Assembly (NCBI RefSeq): GCF_949628215.1 | Contig: NC_134284.1 | Coordinates: forward strand, 7,925,850 to 7,989,849 | Length of the DNA stretch: 64,000 nt | Direction of reading: 5' to 3' | DNA from: Phalacrocorax aristotelis | Taxonomy: Eukaryota; Chordata; Aves; Suliformes; Phalacrocoracidae | The notes under the pieces: generated by a model | Told to the model about the DNA's origin: nothing | Seen by the model: only the letters and a program-made list of their open reading frames with translations | Databases searched by the model: none | Translations under genes and position numbers: made by a program | Part shown: positions 1 through 55,896 of the stretch, piece by piece | Position numbering within the stretch: the first letter of the stretch is position 1 | Layout of the letters: the number at the start of each line of letters is the position of its first letter

Positions 1-164
1 AACATGTAATTGTACAGTCCAGAACAGAAACCTGAATCGTGCTAAGACTTTACATCTGTATTTTGAAGACTTTCGTTGTCCTCTAAAAGGATGTGTAATG
101 CTGAATGACTATGGGATGAGAGATCAAACTGTAACTAATGGTTGTCTATCTCTTTTCCTTGCAG

Positions 165-176
165 AGTGAATTAGAT
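165..176 (+). CDS. AP4S1: AP4S1 12-nt microexon (Ser-Glu-Leu-Asp)
   Basis: Twelve bases encode SELD in phase 0. They are preceded by a strong pyrimidine tract ending in ttgcag and followed by a GTATCC donor. In AP-4 sigma the peptide SELD directly precedes IMFNL, which is exactly how the terminal exon at 8713 begins, and both junctions fall between codons. The tiny size makes the call depend on this protein context. The donor is only a moderate match, and the frame stays open past it (see findings). Confidence 0.75.
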
Positions 177-3100
177 GTATCCTTTTCAGTATCAGAAATC
201 CATCTATCTCTTTTTGGTGTACGTTCCAGTTCATACTGTCTTCATAGCACTGGCTGTCAAACAGTCAAGACAATGCAGAGGTTTCACAAATTTTGCACTT
301 ACAGTAAGTAGCACCATTCTGGCACCTTTCCGAAAGCATGGCTGATAAGTTCATGGGGTCACCTATTTAAATCCTCAGTTATTAAGGTAAGCTTAGTACC
401 ATTTAAAGTAAGGCAGGGGGAGCTTGCTTAGAGAGAGCTAAGTACCATTAACACCTAGATATGAAAAGTTATATTCACGGGAGAACTTTCAGGCTTAACT
501 AATTATTACTTCAGGGTTTTACTTTTTTCTTTAAGTTTACAATAAAATAGATAGTGAAATGACTGCAGTGATAAGAACTGAATGTTACAGTCGTGTCTGC
601 TAACCAAATGTTAGCAGTTACATCATTGTAAGATTGGGTTTGCGCTTTGATCTTTCTTCATGAAAGTCTAGGTGAGTTTTACTTTCTATATCAATGGAAA
701 GAGAGAAAGGCCGAGGAGGAAGAAATTCAGGAAACCAGGTGTCGCCACACATACCATATTCTTTCCCCCCCCCCCCTTAACATAGCTGTATTTTCATGTG
801 TATGATTCAAAGCGATTGAGTTTGTTTACCTTATTTAAGATTAGTACATATGAAGAACATAGAAAATTATCTTATTTTTTCTTGTAATTGTTCTCACTTC
901 TTTACTGAAAAAAAACCCCAAAATGAAATAATTTTACATTCGTAAATATTTTAATGCTTGCTACATGCTGGAACTCTGCCTCATTTACTGAATTTACTTA
1001 AATGTTTATGCATGTATACTGTCCATCTTTCCTTCCTGAAATCCACAGAATGCTGTGGTCTTAATATAACACTCCCAAATTCACTTATATTATAAAAGAG
1101 CAATAATGAAATTTCAGTATGAAGGGACTCTTAAGGTCTCTGACTGCATAACTACATTGTTTGTATTCAGTTATTATAGTTAAGGATGAGACCTATGTGT
1201 GCCAGCGCATGAGCTTTGCTGAATTAGAGACTGTCCTGACCTATTCAGTAATCATACACAAATATGGCCCCATACATTTCCATATGGTTTGCTTTGAGTC
1301 TGCAGTTACCTGATTCTTTTTATCTTAGATTGTTTGGGGTACTGATGATTCTAAGTTCTGCCTGCCTCTAGTCATCATTTTCATGCTGAGAGGAATTTCC
1401 TGTAGCTATACACTTACAGTTATCACCAGTAGCCCATTTAATAGCTGAGAGAGGCTCCTGTGTATCCAGCAAGCTTCTGCATGCAGTGCTAGTCTGCATT
1501 GTTTAGCGAAGTTGCATTACATGCTCACAGTAACGTTTGCAGTGGATGCCATACAGTGTCTGAATGAATCCTGTAGAAATTAATCTTCTACATGGGTCTT
1601 GTCTGCACGAGGGTGTGAATATAAATATTTGGATAATAGCACAAATACTGGAAATAATATTGGAAAAGCTTATGTCTGATATGTCTCTCCTCAACATGTA
1701 CGACATATGCATCATGTACATAATTTTTCCATTCAGAAATGCACTTTTATACATCATACACTTCAGGAACAGTTTTTAAATGAAACATTTGACTTCTATA
1801 TACATATAAAATAATGCCCCCATTAAGGAAAAAGAGCTTTTTGTAAATTGAGAGGATAGATAAAATAGTTGAGAAGAAGTGAGATAGCCTCAACATTAAA
1901 TGTAAAGCAGAGGTGTAACAATGAAGAAGTGGGCTGTTCAGAATTGTATTTATTTTTGACAACAGCTTGAATAGCAGGCCCAAAAGAACAATATAAGATC
2001 TGGACTAAAAGTGTTTTAGATGTTAATGCAGTGCAAGCAATAATGCATTAACATGCCTTTCATAATGTGTAAAATAATATCCCCACCTGGGTTTAAACCA
2101 TTTCCTTTGGCAAATAGTCTTAAGCTAACTCTTACATTCAGTACAGCTAGATTGGATGCAAAATACCTGATGGATGAAAATACTGGCTGAAGGTCTGTAC
2201 AGTGAACACCAAGTAGTATTTTCAGAATCTTTGTGTATGGAGTATCTGGCAGAAGACTGTCATGATTTCCTGTTTTTGTGCTATTATTTTTGTGTATAGA
2301 TCCATAGGAAGTTTATCTCAAAAGTGATAGTAGCTATTCTCTATATAGATAGTAGTGTTTACTAACATGAAAAAATAGTAGGAAATTGCGTGAAATCAAA
2401 AACCATGAAAAATAGATCATAACACTTGAAGGCTATTCACTCGTGCACAGAGCAAACCCCAGTTAAATTTAAAGGCTGAGACGGTCCCACAGTTGAAATG
2501 TTCCGGAGTCCACGCTAAGCCTGCAGCACGTGCGCTGATTCCTAAAGCTTCCCCAGCCTCAGCGCGTTACCCCTGTACTCCTGGCAATGCAGTCCTGCTA
2601 ACGCGGGACTCCAGCGTTCCTTCAGGTGCAAGCACCCGAACGCACCCGCATCGGAGCTTGCATCGCGGCCCGAGTCTGGAGTCAGCTGTCAGGGAGGGCA
2701 CGCTGGGCACGAGGCAGAGACTGGGTCCAAACTGAATTCTGCCCAACAGGATTCATACGTAATATTTATATGTATGTGTGACATAGGTGCGGGTGATACT
2801 AAACAATGCACGAACAATTGCAAAATTACCTCATGCATACTGCAAAATGAACACTGATTAGCTACTGGGCAATTAAGTAATGGCTTTAGATTAGCCTTGG
2901 TTTTTACAGAAGCTTTTATGTGTGAATTGTAAAGCATTTAGGCATTATGTAATGTCCACTTTCATTCTGAGAGACAGTTGGTCGCATACTTAAGGGTACC
3001 TATGCCGTAGTGACGCAACGTTTCTAAAGTTGTTTCGTTGGTTTTTAAAATAGCTGTAAATATGGCATTGAGTAGTTGAATGAACATGTACTGAAATTGT

Positions 3101-6100
3101 CCTGGGGGGTGTTGCTTCCTGCTGTAATAGCACTAGATGAGCCTCACTTCTGCGTATGAAATAAGAGGGTGGGATTTTATGTAGCTCTAATCCAGCTTGG
3201 ATGGTGTAGGAGCTACTTTCTTGGCGTGATGATGACAAAGAGACTATATGAATTCAAGTGTTACCGCAGCAGCTTTGCAGGGAACAATATGCTGGTAAGC
3301 ACAGGAGTCTCTAAAATGACAAAGAGTTGACTTTTCTCTTGCTTGAACTAATGCAGCAAAGCTTACTCGAAGGCACGTTATTAATGTACGGAAGAAACAG
3401 ATACTCACATTCCCCTTGTGGGAGGGGAGGGGGAAGACGGTGCTCTAGGACCAAGCATTTGAAGAATGTTGTCTTGATCCAAACAAACCATTACATTCCA
3501 TTGCAACTAGCCGCTGCTCCTCCTAGGGTAGATAAAAACCTTGGATTTAGGGAATACTTCGTATGAATCAACTGTATTCTTCAGCCCCCCCGGAATAACA
3601 CTTCCAGGATACAGTGCATTTAAGTAGTAAGAAAACTAAATAATTAATTTATTCTGAGAACTTATAAGGATACACTTAAGTTTGCACTGTAAAATAAGTG
3701 GATGGAATGGAAACCTGTAAGGATTAGCTTAAAACTGTTGTTCATTAAGGAAAAAGGTTCCCTCTAGGTCTGTGATATCGGGGGCCATGTACTCACATCA
3801 GGGACATCAGCCACCTTTCAAACTTCGGCAGAAATTGACCTCCATGTAGGGGCAGATATCCTAGAATATCACAGAACTTGAAGGCGCCGTTTGTCTCCTA
3901 TGCTCACGTTAGTCAGCACAGTCGTTTAAGGAAGAAATGGTCAGAAAGCCTTAAATGGGCTTCAATGCCTAAAATTTGCTTACCATTAGACAGACTAGAA
4001 GTTACTTAAAGCAGATGTTAGCAAAGATAAATTCAGAATTTGTGATTCTAGACTTTAAAAACAAAAAGCAACTGTGACTAATCTTTAGTTGAAGACCAAT
4101 GTCCAGGGTAGAAATCAACTTTCTGTAATGCTGTAGGCTCAGTAGCAAACCATCTGCCCCACTAGTACTGGTGCTGTAATCTACAAAGCTTTTGTTTGTG
4201 CTCCTGGGTGTGTTACCTGATCACAAGGTGTTGGCTGCACGTTGTCTCTCTTAAGCCTGTAGACACCCTTATTTGCCTGAGATATCTTAAAATGTCTCTG
4301 TATGAAGAAGCTATTTATCACACGCAAGTCCAAAATGTGCCTTTTTCCTTTCCTTCCCTTTCCCTCTCCCCCACTTAACTCTCTGCCTATACAATGTTTC
4401 ATGGAAGGAAGGACAAGACTGTGTCACATTTACCTCCTCTGAGTATGTAGTGCCATAAAAATGCTTTGTGAGAGTAGAAAGTACCATTAATGTCTTGAAT
4501 AAGGGCAGCCCTTAAAGTTACCAAAAGCCAGCATAACGTTTAAATTCCACTTGTAGTAGTTGCCGTTTACCTCTGCTGCTCGGTTCGCAGCTGCCACAGC
4601 ACTGACTAAAATCCATAAACCAAAGGTGGTGCGGGCTCACCTTTTGCCTAGGCTGACAACTTACAGGTATTTCCTATCCGGGTGCTCTGAAAACTTTTAT
4701 TACAGACTTTTATCTACAAATGCACAGGTTAATACATGTTTTCTTCTGCATACTTGTTTAAAAATGCCTGTTCGCCTCTGCATGCGTCTAGTGAAAGTCC
4801 CTTAACCCTCCTTTGCGGGCAGCCTGGGTTCTTGCTGGAAGCAGGACCCGAATCGACAGCTCTGGGTGGTGCACGTGGCAGCGCACACAGCGAATAGGGC
4901 TTTTTCCCGTTGCCAGTTGCTCACAGTGGTTTGCTTTGCTGCTTTTCAGCTGGGTGTGGATCTATGACTTCAGGGCTTTAAACCTTGAAATTTGGGGTCA
5001 CTTGCCAAACAAGTGACAGGTGGGGAGGGTGAGCCTTGCTGAGGATCAGAGATATCCCGCACTGGGCAGGGCAGTCAGACATGAATGGCTAAGCAGTGTC
5101 TGCATGACGAGACATAACTGTAGAGGATAGTCATGAGACTTACAGGAAGGGGAAAAAAGCCAAGGTTGCTGCTCCCTGTGCAATCCGACTGTTTGCCAAG
5201 AACAGCACAGTAAAGGGAGGTGAGAAGGGAACTGAAAAAGGAAGCCTGGATGTTAGGCTGAGGGTAAACAATGCTTTGAGACCTTCCAAAAATCAAGATG
5301 AGAGATCTTTCCAGAATGGTATTAGCATCCCCATTCAAACTGCAGGTGAAATAACTGTTTCTGGAATGACGACTGAGGGATTAACAGGTTACAGATGGAC
5401 AGAAATCATACCACTGAGTTTTCTGTAATGGAGTAGGCCAATTGTGAAATAACCTGGCATGGCCCTGCAGGCAAATTGACGTCTCCTTTAACCTTGCTGG
5501 GTTTCAGTAGAAGAGCTGCAAGATGCTTACTGGTATGTGTGCAGTTTTCCTTCAGTGTGGTATCAGCTCTTCAGGAAATGCAGCAGGGGAAGACCAGCGT
5601 TAAGTGTTTTAAAAATATTCTCAAAACAAGGTGCTGCAGAAAAAAACGGCAGGAGTGGCAAGTTGGTGTGTCATGACTGATGCTGGTTGTTCCAGTCTTC
5701 TGGGTTTTAAATCCTTGGGACTATCAAAGGAAGGGGAGGGCCTGGAGAGATGGGAGCCCGCACTCCGCTGTGGGAACTGGAGCACTGTGAGTCCATGGCA
5801 GGGTGTAAAAATTAAAAGCCAGGAGGAGCTGGCTTTATCGCTTGTTGAAACCTGAATGGAATGTTATCTGACTTCGTTAACATGCTCTTCCCCTGTGTAC
5901 AGCAGCGCCAGAGGTGAACTAAGCAGCAACAGAAGAGCTGTCTTACTGAAAAATCTCACATTATTGGAATAAAGAAATCCTAACTTCTCAGATTAAAATA
6001 TATGTGTAAAGACCAATTTACTTGAAAAGTATACCATAGGAAGAAATTTGGCTCGATTCTTTAATCTGCCAAACAAAGTAACACAACTACCTTTGTCTCT

Positions 6101-8841
6101 GGAACCACAGGAACTGAGACTGCTGAAGTTTTAAGGACAGTACTGATCCTCAGTATTGAAAGGCCCAAGTCCTGATTTTTAGCAATTTAGGCCTACAGTC
6201 AGACTCAGGAGAAGTCTCGTATGTCAAATACGTCTTAGAATTAAATTAGATGGTTAAGTTTAGGCCAGCAAAATAGAAGCTATACTCAAGATCCTGGCTG
6301 TAGTTTCTCTTCCCCACCTAATAGGAACTAATAGTAAAGTTACTTGGGACCTGAATTCCGCTCCGACACATACCTAGACGTGCTGTGCCCTTGGTCAAGC
6401 AGAACGCATTTGTTGGAGCCGTGGTACAATTGCTTACCTTACACAACTGCACAAATACACAGTAGCACCGAGTCCAGCCCAGAGCACTCACGGCAGTTAG
6501 AAACGGCAGGGGAAGGTGGCAGCCTGCTAACTAAATTCTCACCAACTTGAACATACAAGTTTTCCCAACAGTTCTGCCTGAACAAGTTCAAGCTTCTACT
6601 TTTCATCTCTCAGAAAGGTGGTCACACACAAGGCTGACATGAGCCACTCTGTGCCCCTCTTTACGCTTCAACCTATGCGGCAGAAGCAATCACCAAGAGG
6701 GACAAAAACTTAAGCCTTCTCTCACCGCCGATCGAGACTCTCATACTCAAGGACTTTTACAGACAGCAGGAGAACTGTAAGTAGAAGGCAGCAGGAGCAG
6801 CTGCTAACAACTCAGCTAAGCTTGTCCACAGAAAAGGGTAGATCTGGAATTCCCCAGGCTAAGACCGGGCTCAGCTTCCATGCCCTACAGGTTTCAGGCA
6901 GGCAGCATCTCTACTGTGACGTTTTAAGAGACACTGAGCAAGTTATCATTACCTGAAGTAATGACTTGGGCTTCTGAATCTGAGAGAGGATCACAGAAAA
7001 ACCCCTCTCTGCATTCCCAAGTACTGGCTTCAGCCCTGGTTCTCTAGAACCTGTGAATTGTTTGATGGGTCTGTCTTTTAGCACTCATTGCAGGGAAAAT
7101 AAAGCACCTAACTCAGATTAAGGAAGTCCACTTCTCGAAACCAGGTGCTAGAAAACAAGGCTTGGGCTTATTCAGTGTCGCTTAACTTAAATCAGTTTCT
7201 TAAATTCAGACCTAAGACAGATCACTTTCATGAGCTTGTGTCGTTGCAGCTCTGGTCGTTTAAGGTGTTGTCTCCCACCAGTTGCATTTACCACCTCGGA
7301 GGAACAAATACATACCAAGATGTGGCCCCTCAGCTGCTGCCCTATACACTGCAGTAGTCCCACGGTTCCTGCTCTTTGGCAGGGCAGTAGAGCAGGCTGC
7401 TGCAGTTAGAGCCACTAGAACTCGTGAGACAGAGCAGCCCTCTTAAAGGCCTGAGTCACATTCAAAAAATGAGACTTGGGCTTTGTCATGCTGAGCAGAG
7501 GAAAACGTTGATTCCTTCAAAAACTTGGTTCTTGCAACTCCACTGATTAGAATGAAAGTCCACTAACAGAAATACAAGGACTAGAGAAAAACCAGACCAT
7601 CTTCCTGAGCTCAAAGCATAGCATCAAAAATAGCACAATGGGCAGAGAAGGCACTCAAGAAACGCGCATCAAAGTTGGAAGAAAGTGTTGAAAGAGGTAT
7701 TGAGCAGTTCCTGTGAAGTACCTTGCTAGCTCCACTGCAGTAGTCCTCAATACACAGGCAAGAACTAGAAGGAGCAAAATAAAGGCAAAGCTGCTCTGCT
7801 GAGCAGAGGGAAGAACATGCTTAAAGAGCAGCAACAGGTGGAGAGCAAGGCAGATGAAGGGTTATTCACGCCTCTCCATGTGTATATGCACATCAGTTGG
7901 GCATAACAGATGTACCCAGCAGGCTTTTTTGCTATGCCTATTTCCATTTCAGGTCTGGTGATAAATGGCAACATTTCACTGAGCAACCCTTTGCAGTTGT
8001 TCAGCGGATACACACCACACTCACGTAAGCAGAAGAATGCTCATGCTCGCTGCTTCATACCGGAGTGAGGCCTGTCTTTATTCTCCTTTAGGTGAACACT
8101 GGAGATTATAAATATCTTTTAGAAAGTATTTAAAATATGAACCATTTGTCTACTTCTGCTCTTCTTTATGAAATTTATTATTCAGTGACTGAACTTCACA
8201 TATCGGCGTATTCCTCTTCAGCTAATTTTCAAGCACATCAAATAGTGTTAGTAGCTTAGGGTAAAGAAAATTTGAGAATCAAATTTTAAGGATTTGACTG
8301 ACAATTACTTTCCTAAGAAGCGCAGAAGATATGCATCTTCACATCCAGGGTTGTTATCCCTCGATAGCATTTTATATTCAAGCAATACATGGTATGCAGG
8401 CAGACAGTAAAATTAACCACCTACATCTAAGTTAGAGTTTACCTTGCTTTTACTGCTATGTGGTCATCTTCCAGGATGGGATCCTGCTGGGGCTTCAGCT
8501 TCTCTGCTGCAAACTTTTTGACATATCTGTGGTCAGAAAAAAGCATCAGTTGAACTGTTTCCCTAGGTCTATTAGAATAAACAGCCAAATGAACTAGAAT
8601 AAATTAAGAAATACCTATTTTTGTAAACTCTGACTAAAGACTGAGATGCCTAAGTTTTTCTCTGGATTATCTTCATGGTGTTCAAAATACCCTTAACTTG
8701 AAATGTTTCTAGATCATGTTCAATTTGGACAGAGTGCACATCATTTTGGATGAAATGGTGCTAAATGGTTGCATCGTGGAAACAAACAGGAGCAGAATTC
8801 TCGCCCCTCTGTTCGTGCTTGACAAAGTGGTGGAAAGCTAG
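165..8841 (+). CDS. AP4S1: AP4S1, 3' portion (microexon plus terminal exon)
   Basis: This is the 3' end of the gene for the sigma-4 small subunit of the AP-4 adaptor complex. AP-4 (epsilon, beta4, mu4, sigma4) sorts cargo such as ATG9A from the trans-Golgi network without clathrin; loss of AP4S1 in humans causes hereditary spastic paraplegia. Two coding pieces are visible: 165-176 (Ser-Glu-Leu-Asp) and 8713-8841 (42 residues plus TAG). Together they match about residues 99-144 of the 144-residue mammalian protein, the C-terminal part of the longin-like sigma fold. The terminal peptide includes [19 protein letters not shown] and ends in VVES. The first about 98 residues and the promoter lie to the left of the window. 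The gene converges on HECTD1, and the two stop codons are about 2.7 kb apart. Identification is by recognition of the protein family and is secure for the last exon. Confidence 0.9.
2470..2740. promoter_or_regulatory. CpG-rich island-like patch in AP4S1 intron
   Basis: Within an otherwise AT-rich, CpG-poor intron, about 240 bases carry roughly 19 CpG dinucleotides by eye count. The patch includes a perfect E-box palindrome CACGTG at 2527-2532 inside GCACGTGC. It could be an internal promoter or enhancer, or a remnant of a GC-rich inserted element. No exon or known repeat was recognised in it. Confidence 0.35.
8443..8526 (-). CDS. Orphan exon-like segment 2, in last AP4S1 intron
   Basis: On the - strand 84 bases follow a strong pyrimidine tract and CACAG acceptor and end in AAG before a GTAAAC donor. 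Only one of the three frames is open: it reads [20 protein letters not shown], then DHIAVKA and a split Arg/Ser codon. The composition looks coding and the phases join cleanly with segment 1 (split Val). I could not identify a family. A third piece could begin around 8358 and run to a stop near 8306, reading [17 protein letters not shown], but its acceptor is poor. Confidence 0.4.
8713..8841 (+). CDS. AP4S1: AP4S1 terminal coding exon
   Basis: Acceptor tttctag precedes an exon that opens with Ile-Met-Phe-Asn-Leu-Asp and runs 42 codons to TAG at 8839-8841. The peptide [20 protein letters not shown] is diagnostic of the AP sigma family, and [17 protein letters not shown] distinguishes sigma-4 from sigma-1, -2 and -3. 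The length of 42 residues equals the mammalian C-terminal exon. Confidence 0.95.
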   Translation: MMFNLDRVHIILDEMVLNGCIVETNRSRILAPLFVLDKVVES

Positions 8842-9123
8842 GAAGATGCAAGACCAACTGCAGTGTTTTCCAAAAGATGGCGAAACCACCAAGAGGGTAC
8901 CGACAGCAGTTGTCTGATGTCGTAAGACTGACTCATGCAATATTCAAATCAGCTGGAAAATATTTCCTGTATCTCCTTTACCCCGCTTACCTAATGGAAC
9001 AATAGAGCTAAACATAAAGTGGAACCTTCAATTTCAGATGCAGCTTTATTGACACCACGGAAATCTTTCTGGAACAGTCAACATTTTTTAAAATTGACTG
9101 GGGATAGAGTAACAGAAACTTAC

Positions 9124-9171
9124 ACATGACCATCTAGACACCACTTCGAGTTACACAGCATTGTGCCAGAC
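9124..9171 (-). CDS. Orphan exon-like segment 1, antisense to AP4S1 3' UTR
   Basis: On the - strand 48 bases are bounded by an AG acceptor (gtcctag) and a consensus GTAAGT donor. One frame is open, with a 1-base start and a 2-base end: it reads SGTMLCNSKWCLDGH followed by a split Val. It contains an ATG with A at -3. Its end phase matches the start phase of the next exon-like segment at 8443-8526. I do not recognise the protein. It lies downstream of the HECTD1 stop and opposite the AP4S1 3' UTR. Confidence 0.35.
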
Positions 9172-9374
9172 CTAGGACAAGACAGAAAATAAGGAAATAC
9201 AAATTCAAACAGAGTTTCAATGCTTTATTTAAGCACCAACTTGATTTTTCTTTATTTTCGTATGAATGTACTGGAAACTATAGGTCTCTAACTTTTGTGA
9301 CCACTTTTAAACTAGATTCAACTTTCATTAAAAAGCTGGTTTCACTCCCTTTTCCATGGACATCATGGTTACAA

Positions 9375-9380
9375 AATAAA
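9375..9380 (+). terminator. AP4S1: Polyadenylation signal candidate for AP4S1
   Basis: AATAAA on the + strand, about 530 bases after the AP4S1 stop codon. A second AATAAA at 9459-9464 is an alternative. No cleavage site can be seen directly. Confidence 0.4.
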
Positions 9381-9480
9381 CATAACAAGTATAGATGTAT
9401 TCCTGCACAGTGTGTAATTTGTAACTAGAAGTATTTGGCATTTAAATACTAGAACATTAATAAAAGATGAAATCAAAGTT

Positions 9481-10890
9481 TGATAATCTTTTACCATGTT
9501 GACTTCATAAATTACATAAAATCTTTTCTATTTTGGCACATCAGCGTATTTTTTTTTTCTCTTGTATGTTCTATCTGTGCTTCATGATTAAAACATTTAC
9601 AAAAGATGAATAACAAAAGGTATGCAAGTTTCTCAGTACCAGCAAGGTACCAAATCACATCTTCCTTGTGGAGCAGGAGGATGTAGCTTCTATGCTAACG
9701 TGTATTCCGAGGCTACAACGTGCTCGTTCACAGCGCTGTACTACGCTGTGCGAGTCACTGAAGAGCCAGCAATCTGAGCTTCCTTTCACTCCCTCGCTCC
9801 TCCTTCATAACCTCCACACCAGCACTAGGCATTGACTTGGTATTGAAAGAGCACGTACTGCGTGAGCTTCACGTGTGAGAGCACTTAAATTGCACCCAGA
9901 AACCAGGGTTGAAGGAGCAGAGAGAGGTGGTGTGTGAGAGAATAGTCCACAGAGCTTTAAAATAGTACTGCCTTCAGCAAAAGGAGTTGGCATTGGATCT
10001 GGAGCAGACACTTGGACACAAGGTTTATGCAACTGTTTTGTTGAAGCACAACAGTCACAGGAGTGGGGGAGGGGGTGGGGTGGAGATTCCCCTTCAATTT
10101 TCATTGGGGAAGGTTTCAAAGATGCCTGGAAAGTCCTATGAATAAAGCTACAAAAAGAAATCTGGCATCAACCTGACTTACAGGGGTGAGGCAGAATCTT
10201 TTGGCAAGTCCCCCCCAGCAGCGGTCCAAGCAAAGACTTACCAAAGACAACCGGCACAGAACAAGACTTACCACGGAGATTCAACTTAAGTAGGAGTTTT
10301 TCTTTTCTGGTATCAAGTCCTTAAAGATCTTCAAAGACATATTAGCATCTCGCTTCATCTTACCATAAGTCACTTCTTACCAATAAATCCTTCACCACAT
10401 GCTGAAACCAAGACAAGCGCTCCATCTCAAGTAAAGCTGCATCAGCTGCGCCAGCCCACCCAGTTTACATTCCAGCGTAATGAAGAACTGTCACCTCAGG
10501 TCACACAGGCCCACTGAAGAGCACCAAAACCTGCCGCACGCAGCGTTACCGCTGCCAGAGTAGTTCTCAAAAAGTCGCACTGTGTAATTTTGAAAAGATT
10601 TGAGCGGAGAGATGAGTTCGTGAGATCAATTATTGCCATGCACTTCTTTTAAACCTTGAGAAAAATTATGGCAGATCGTTCAGAACGTATACAGAGATTT
10701 AATAGCATAAGAAGTATTAATGAAGCATTCAGAGGAAACATTTTAATATGTTGCAAACATTTTAATGATTACTTTTGAGCTTACACATTGGGTGTTTTTT
10801 TAAACCTCAGACTGCAACAGTTAAATAAATGTTTATAATATACAAAGAATACAACCAAGAGTAAAACTTGCTTTAAGTGTGTCTTGCACT
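9481..10890. other. Interval between the convergent genes
   Basis: No coding exon is supported here. The stretch is AT-rich at 9500-9640 and from 10600 on. Several TTTATT motifs just to its left (9045-9050, 9224-9229, 9251-9256) would read AATAAA on the - strand, so long HECTD1 3' UTR forms could cover it. A short GC-richer block at 9660-10130 includes a G-rich run near 10063-10081. Confidence 0.5.
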
Positions 10891-11555
10891 AGGAACCAGT
10901 GTTTTTTAATAGCTTTATTGAGCTGCACAAACACACTTAAGGATTTGATCTTTAAAGCAGGGCATTTGAGAAAACAAAATATATTCCCACTTGAAACAAA
11001 AAAGAAAAAGAAAAAAGGTTGTGCATGATTATATGCAAAAACCCACTAAAATACTCCAATAGTGCAGGCACCATTAAGGAAGAAAAAGCTGGAGATGCCC
11101 ATTAACTCTAAGTTTTAAGGAAGCAAGTTTCTGACCAGTTAGCTTAAAGCCAGCAAAACAGGGATCAGTGATGGCAACTGTAGTGTACAAGGTATTAAAT
11201 GACAAACTTTACACAAATACACTGTTAGAAATTTGTATCAGTGAACACTGAAAATCTGATGATCTGTTCTTTGGAACAGTCAAACAGAACCACCTCAATT
11301 TCCAGTTGTGCAAGCCCTTGAAGCATCACACAGTGTTCTGTGCCAATTTCTTGCTGGCTGTGTAGTTACAAGGATTTATTTTGTCATTAGCAGCTAACAA
11401 ACTTATCCCACATGTTCCTAAAGCCTCACAGGTGGAAAAAAAAAGGCAAGTCTCATCAGAGCACAGCGTGGAGATCATATTTTTTGCACACAAACACAAG
11501 AGGCTTCACTAGGATCAAAAAACACTTTCTCATGTCCCGTACTGCAGTCAGCAGC
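10890..11555 (-). other. HECTD1: HECTD1 3' UTR (approximate)
   Basis: This is the sequence after the HECTD1 TGA (11556-11558) down to just past the first canonical polyadenylation signal. It is AT-rich with no open frame of note. The end is estimated from the signal at 10914-10919; longer forms are possible. Confidence 0.5.
10914..10919 (-). terminator. HECTD1: Polyadenylation signal candidate for HECTD1
   Basis: TTTATT on the + strand reads AATAAA on the - strand, about 640 bases after the HECTD1 stop, in the context TCAATAAAGC. It is the first canonical hexamer downstream of the stop. Confidence 0.5.

Positions 11556-55896
<44,341 letters not shown>

Larger units (their letters stand above)
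177..8712 (+). other. AP4S1: AP4S1 last intron (8.5 kb)
   Basis: This stretch has no further + strand exon that I can support. It is mostly unique AT-rich sequence with no recognisable CR1 copy. It contains a 12-base C run (765-776), a CpG-rich patch (about 2470-2740), a pyrimidine tract (about 4338-4374) and a second, weaker GC/CpG-richer zone (about 4540-5060). An exon-like segment on the opposite strand lies at 8443-8526. Short open frames such as 5075-5338 (-) and 6344-6550 (+) resemble chance frames. Confidence 0.7.
8842..9480 (+). other. AP4S1: AP4S1 3' UTR (approximate)
   Basis: Non-coding sequence follows the TAG at 8839-8841. No canonical AATAAA occurs on the + strand until 9375-9380; a second lies at 9459-9464. 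The 3' end is therefore placed here only by signal position, and shorter forms using variant signals such as the ATTAAA near 9328 are possible. Confidence 0.4.

Noticed and set aside
9805..10119. 104-codon - strand open frame between AP4S1 and HECTD1
   Set aside because: No recognised motif or splice site of its own. It lies in probable 3' UTR territory, so it was not called as a gene.
10226..10275. Repeated GTAAGTCTT donor-like motifs on the - strand
   Set aside because: Two or three donor-like words lie about 29 bases apart, but there is no good acceptor upstream and no frame that joins the orphan exon at 9124-9171.
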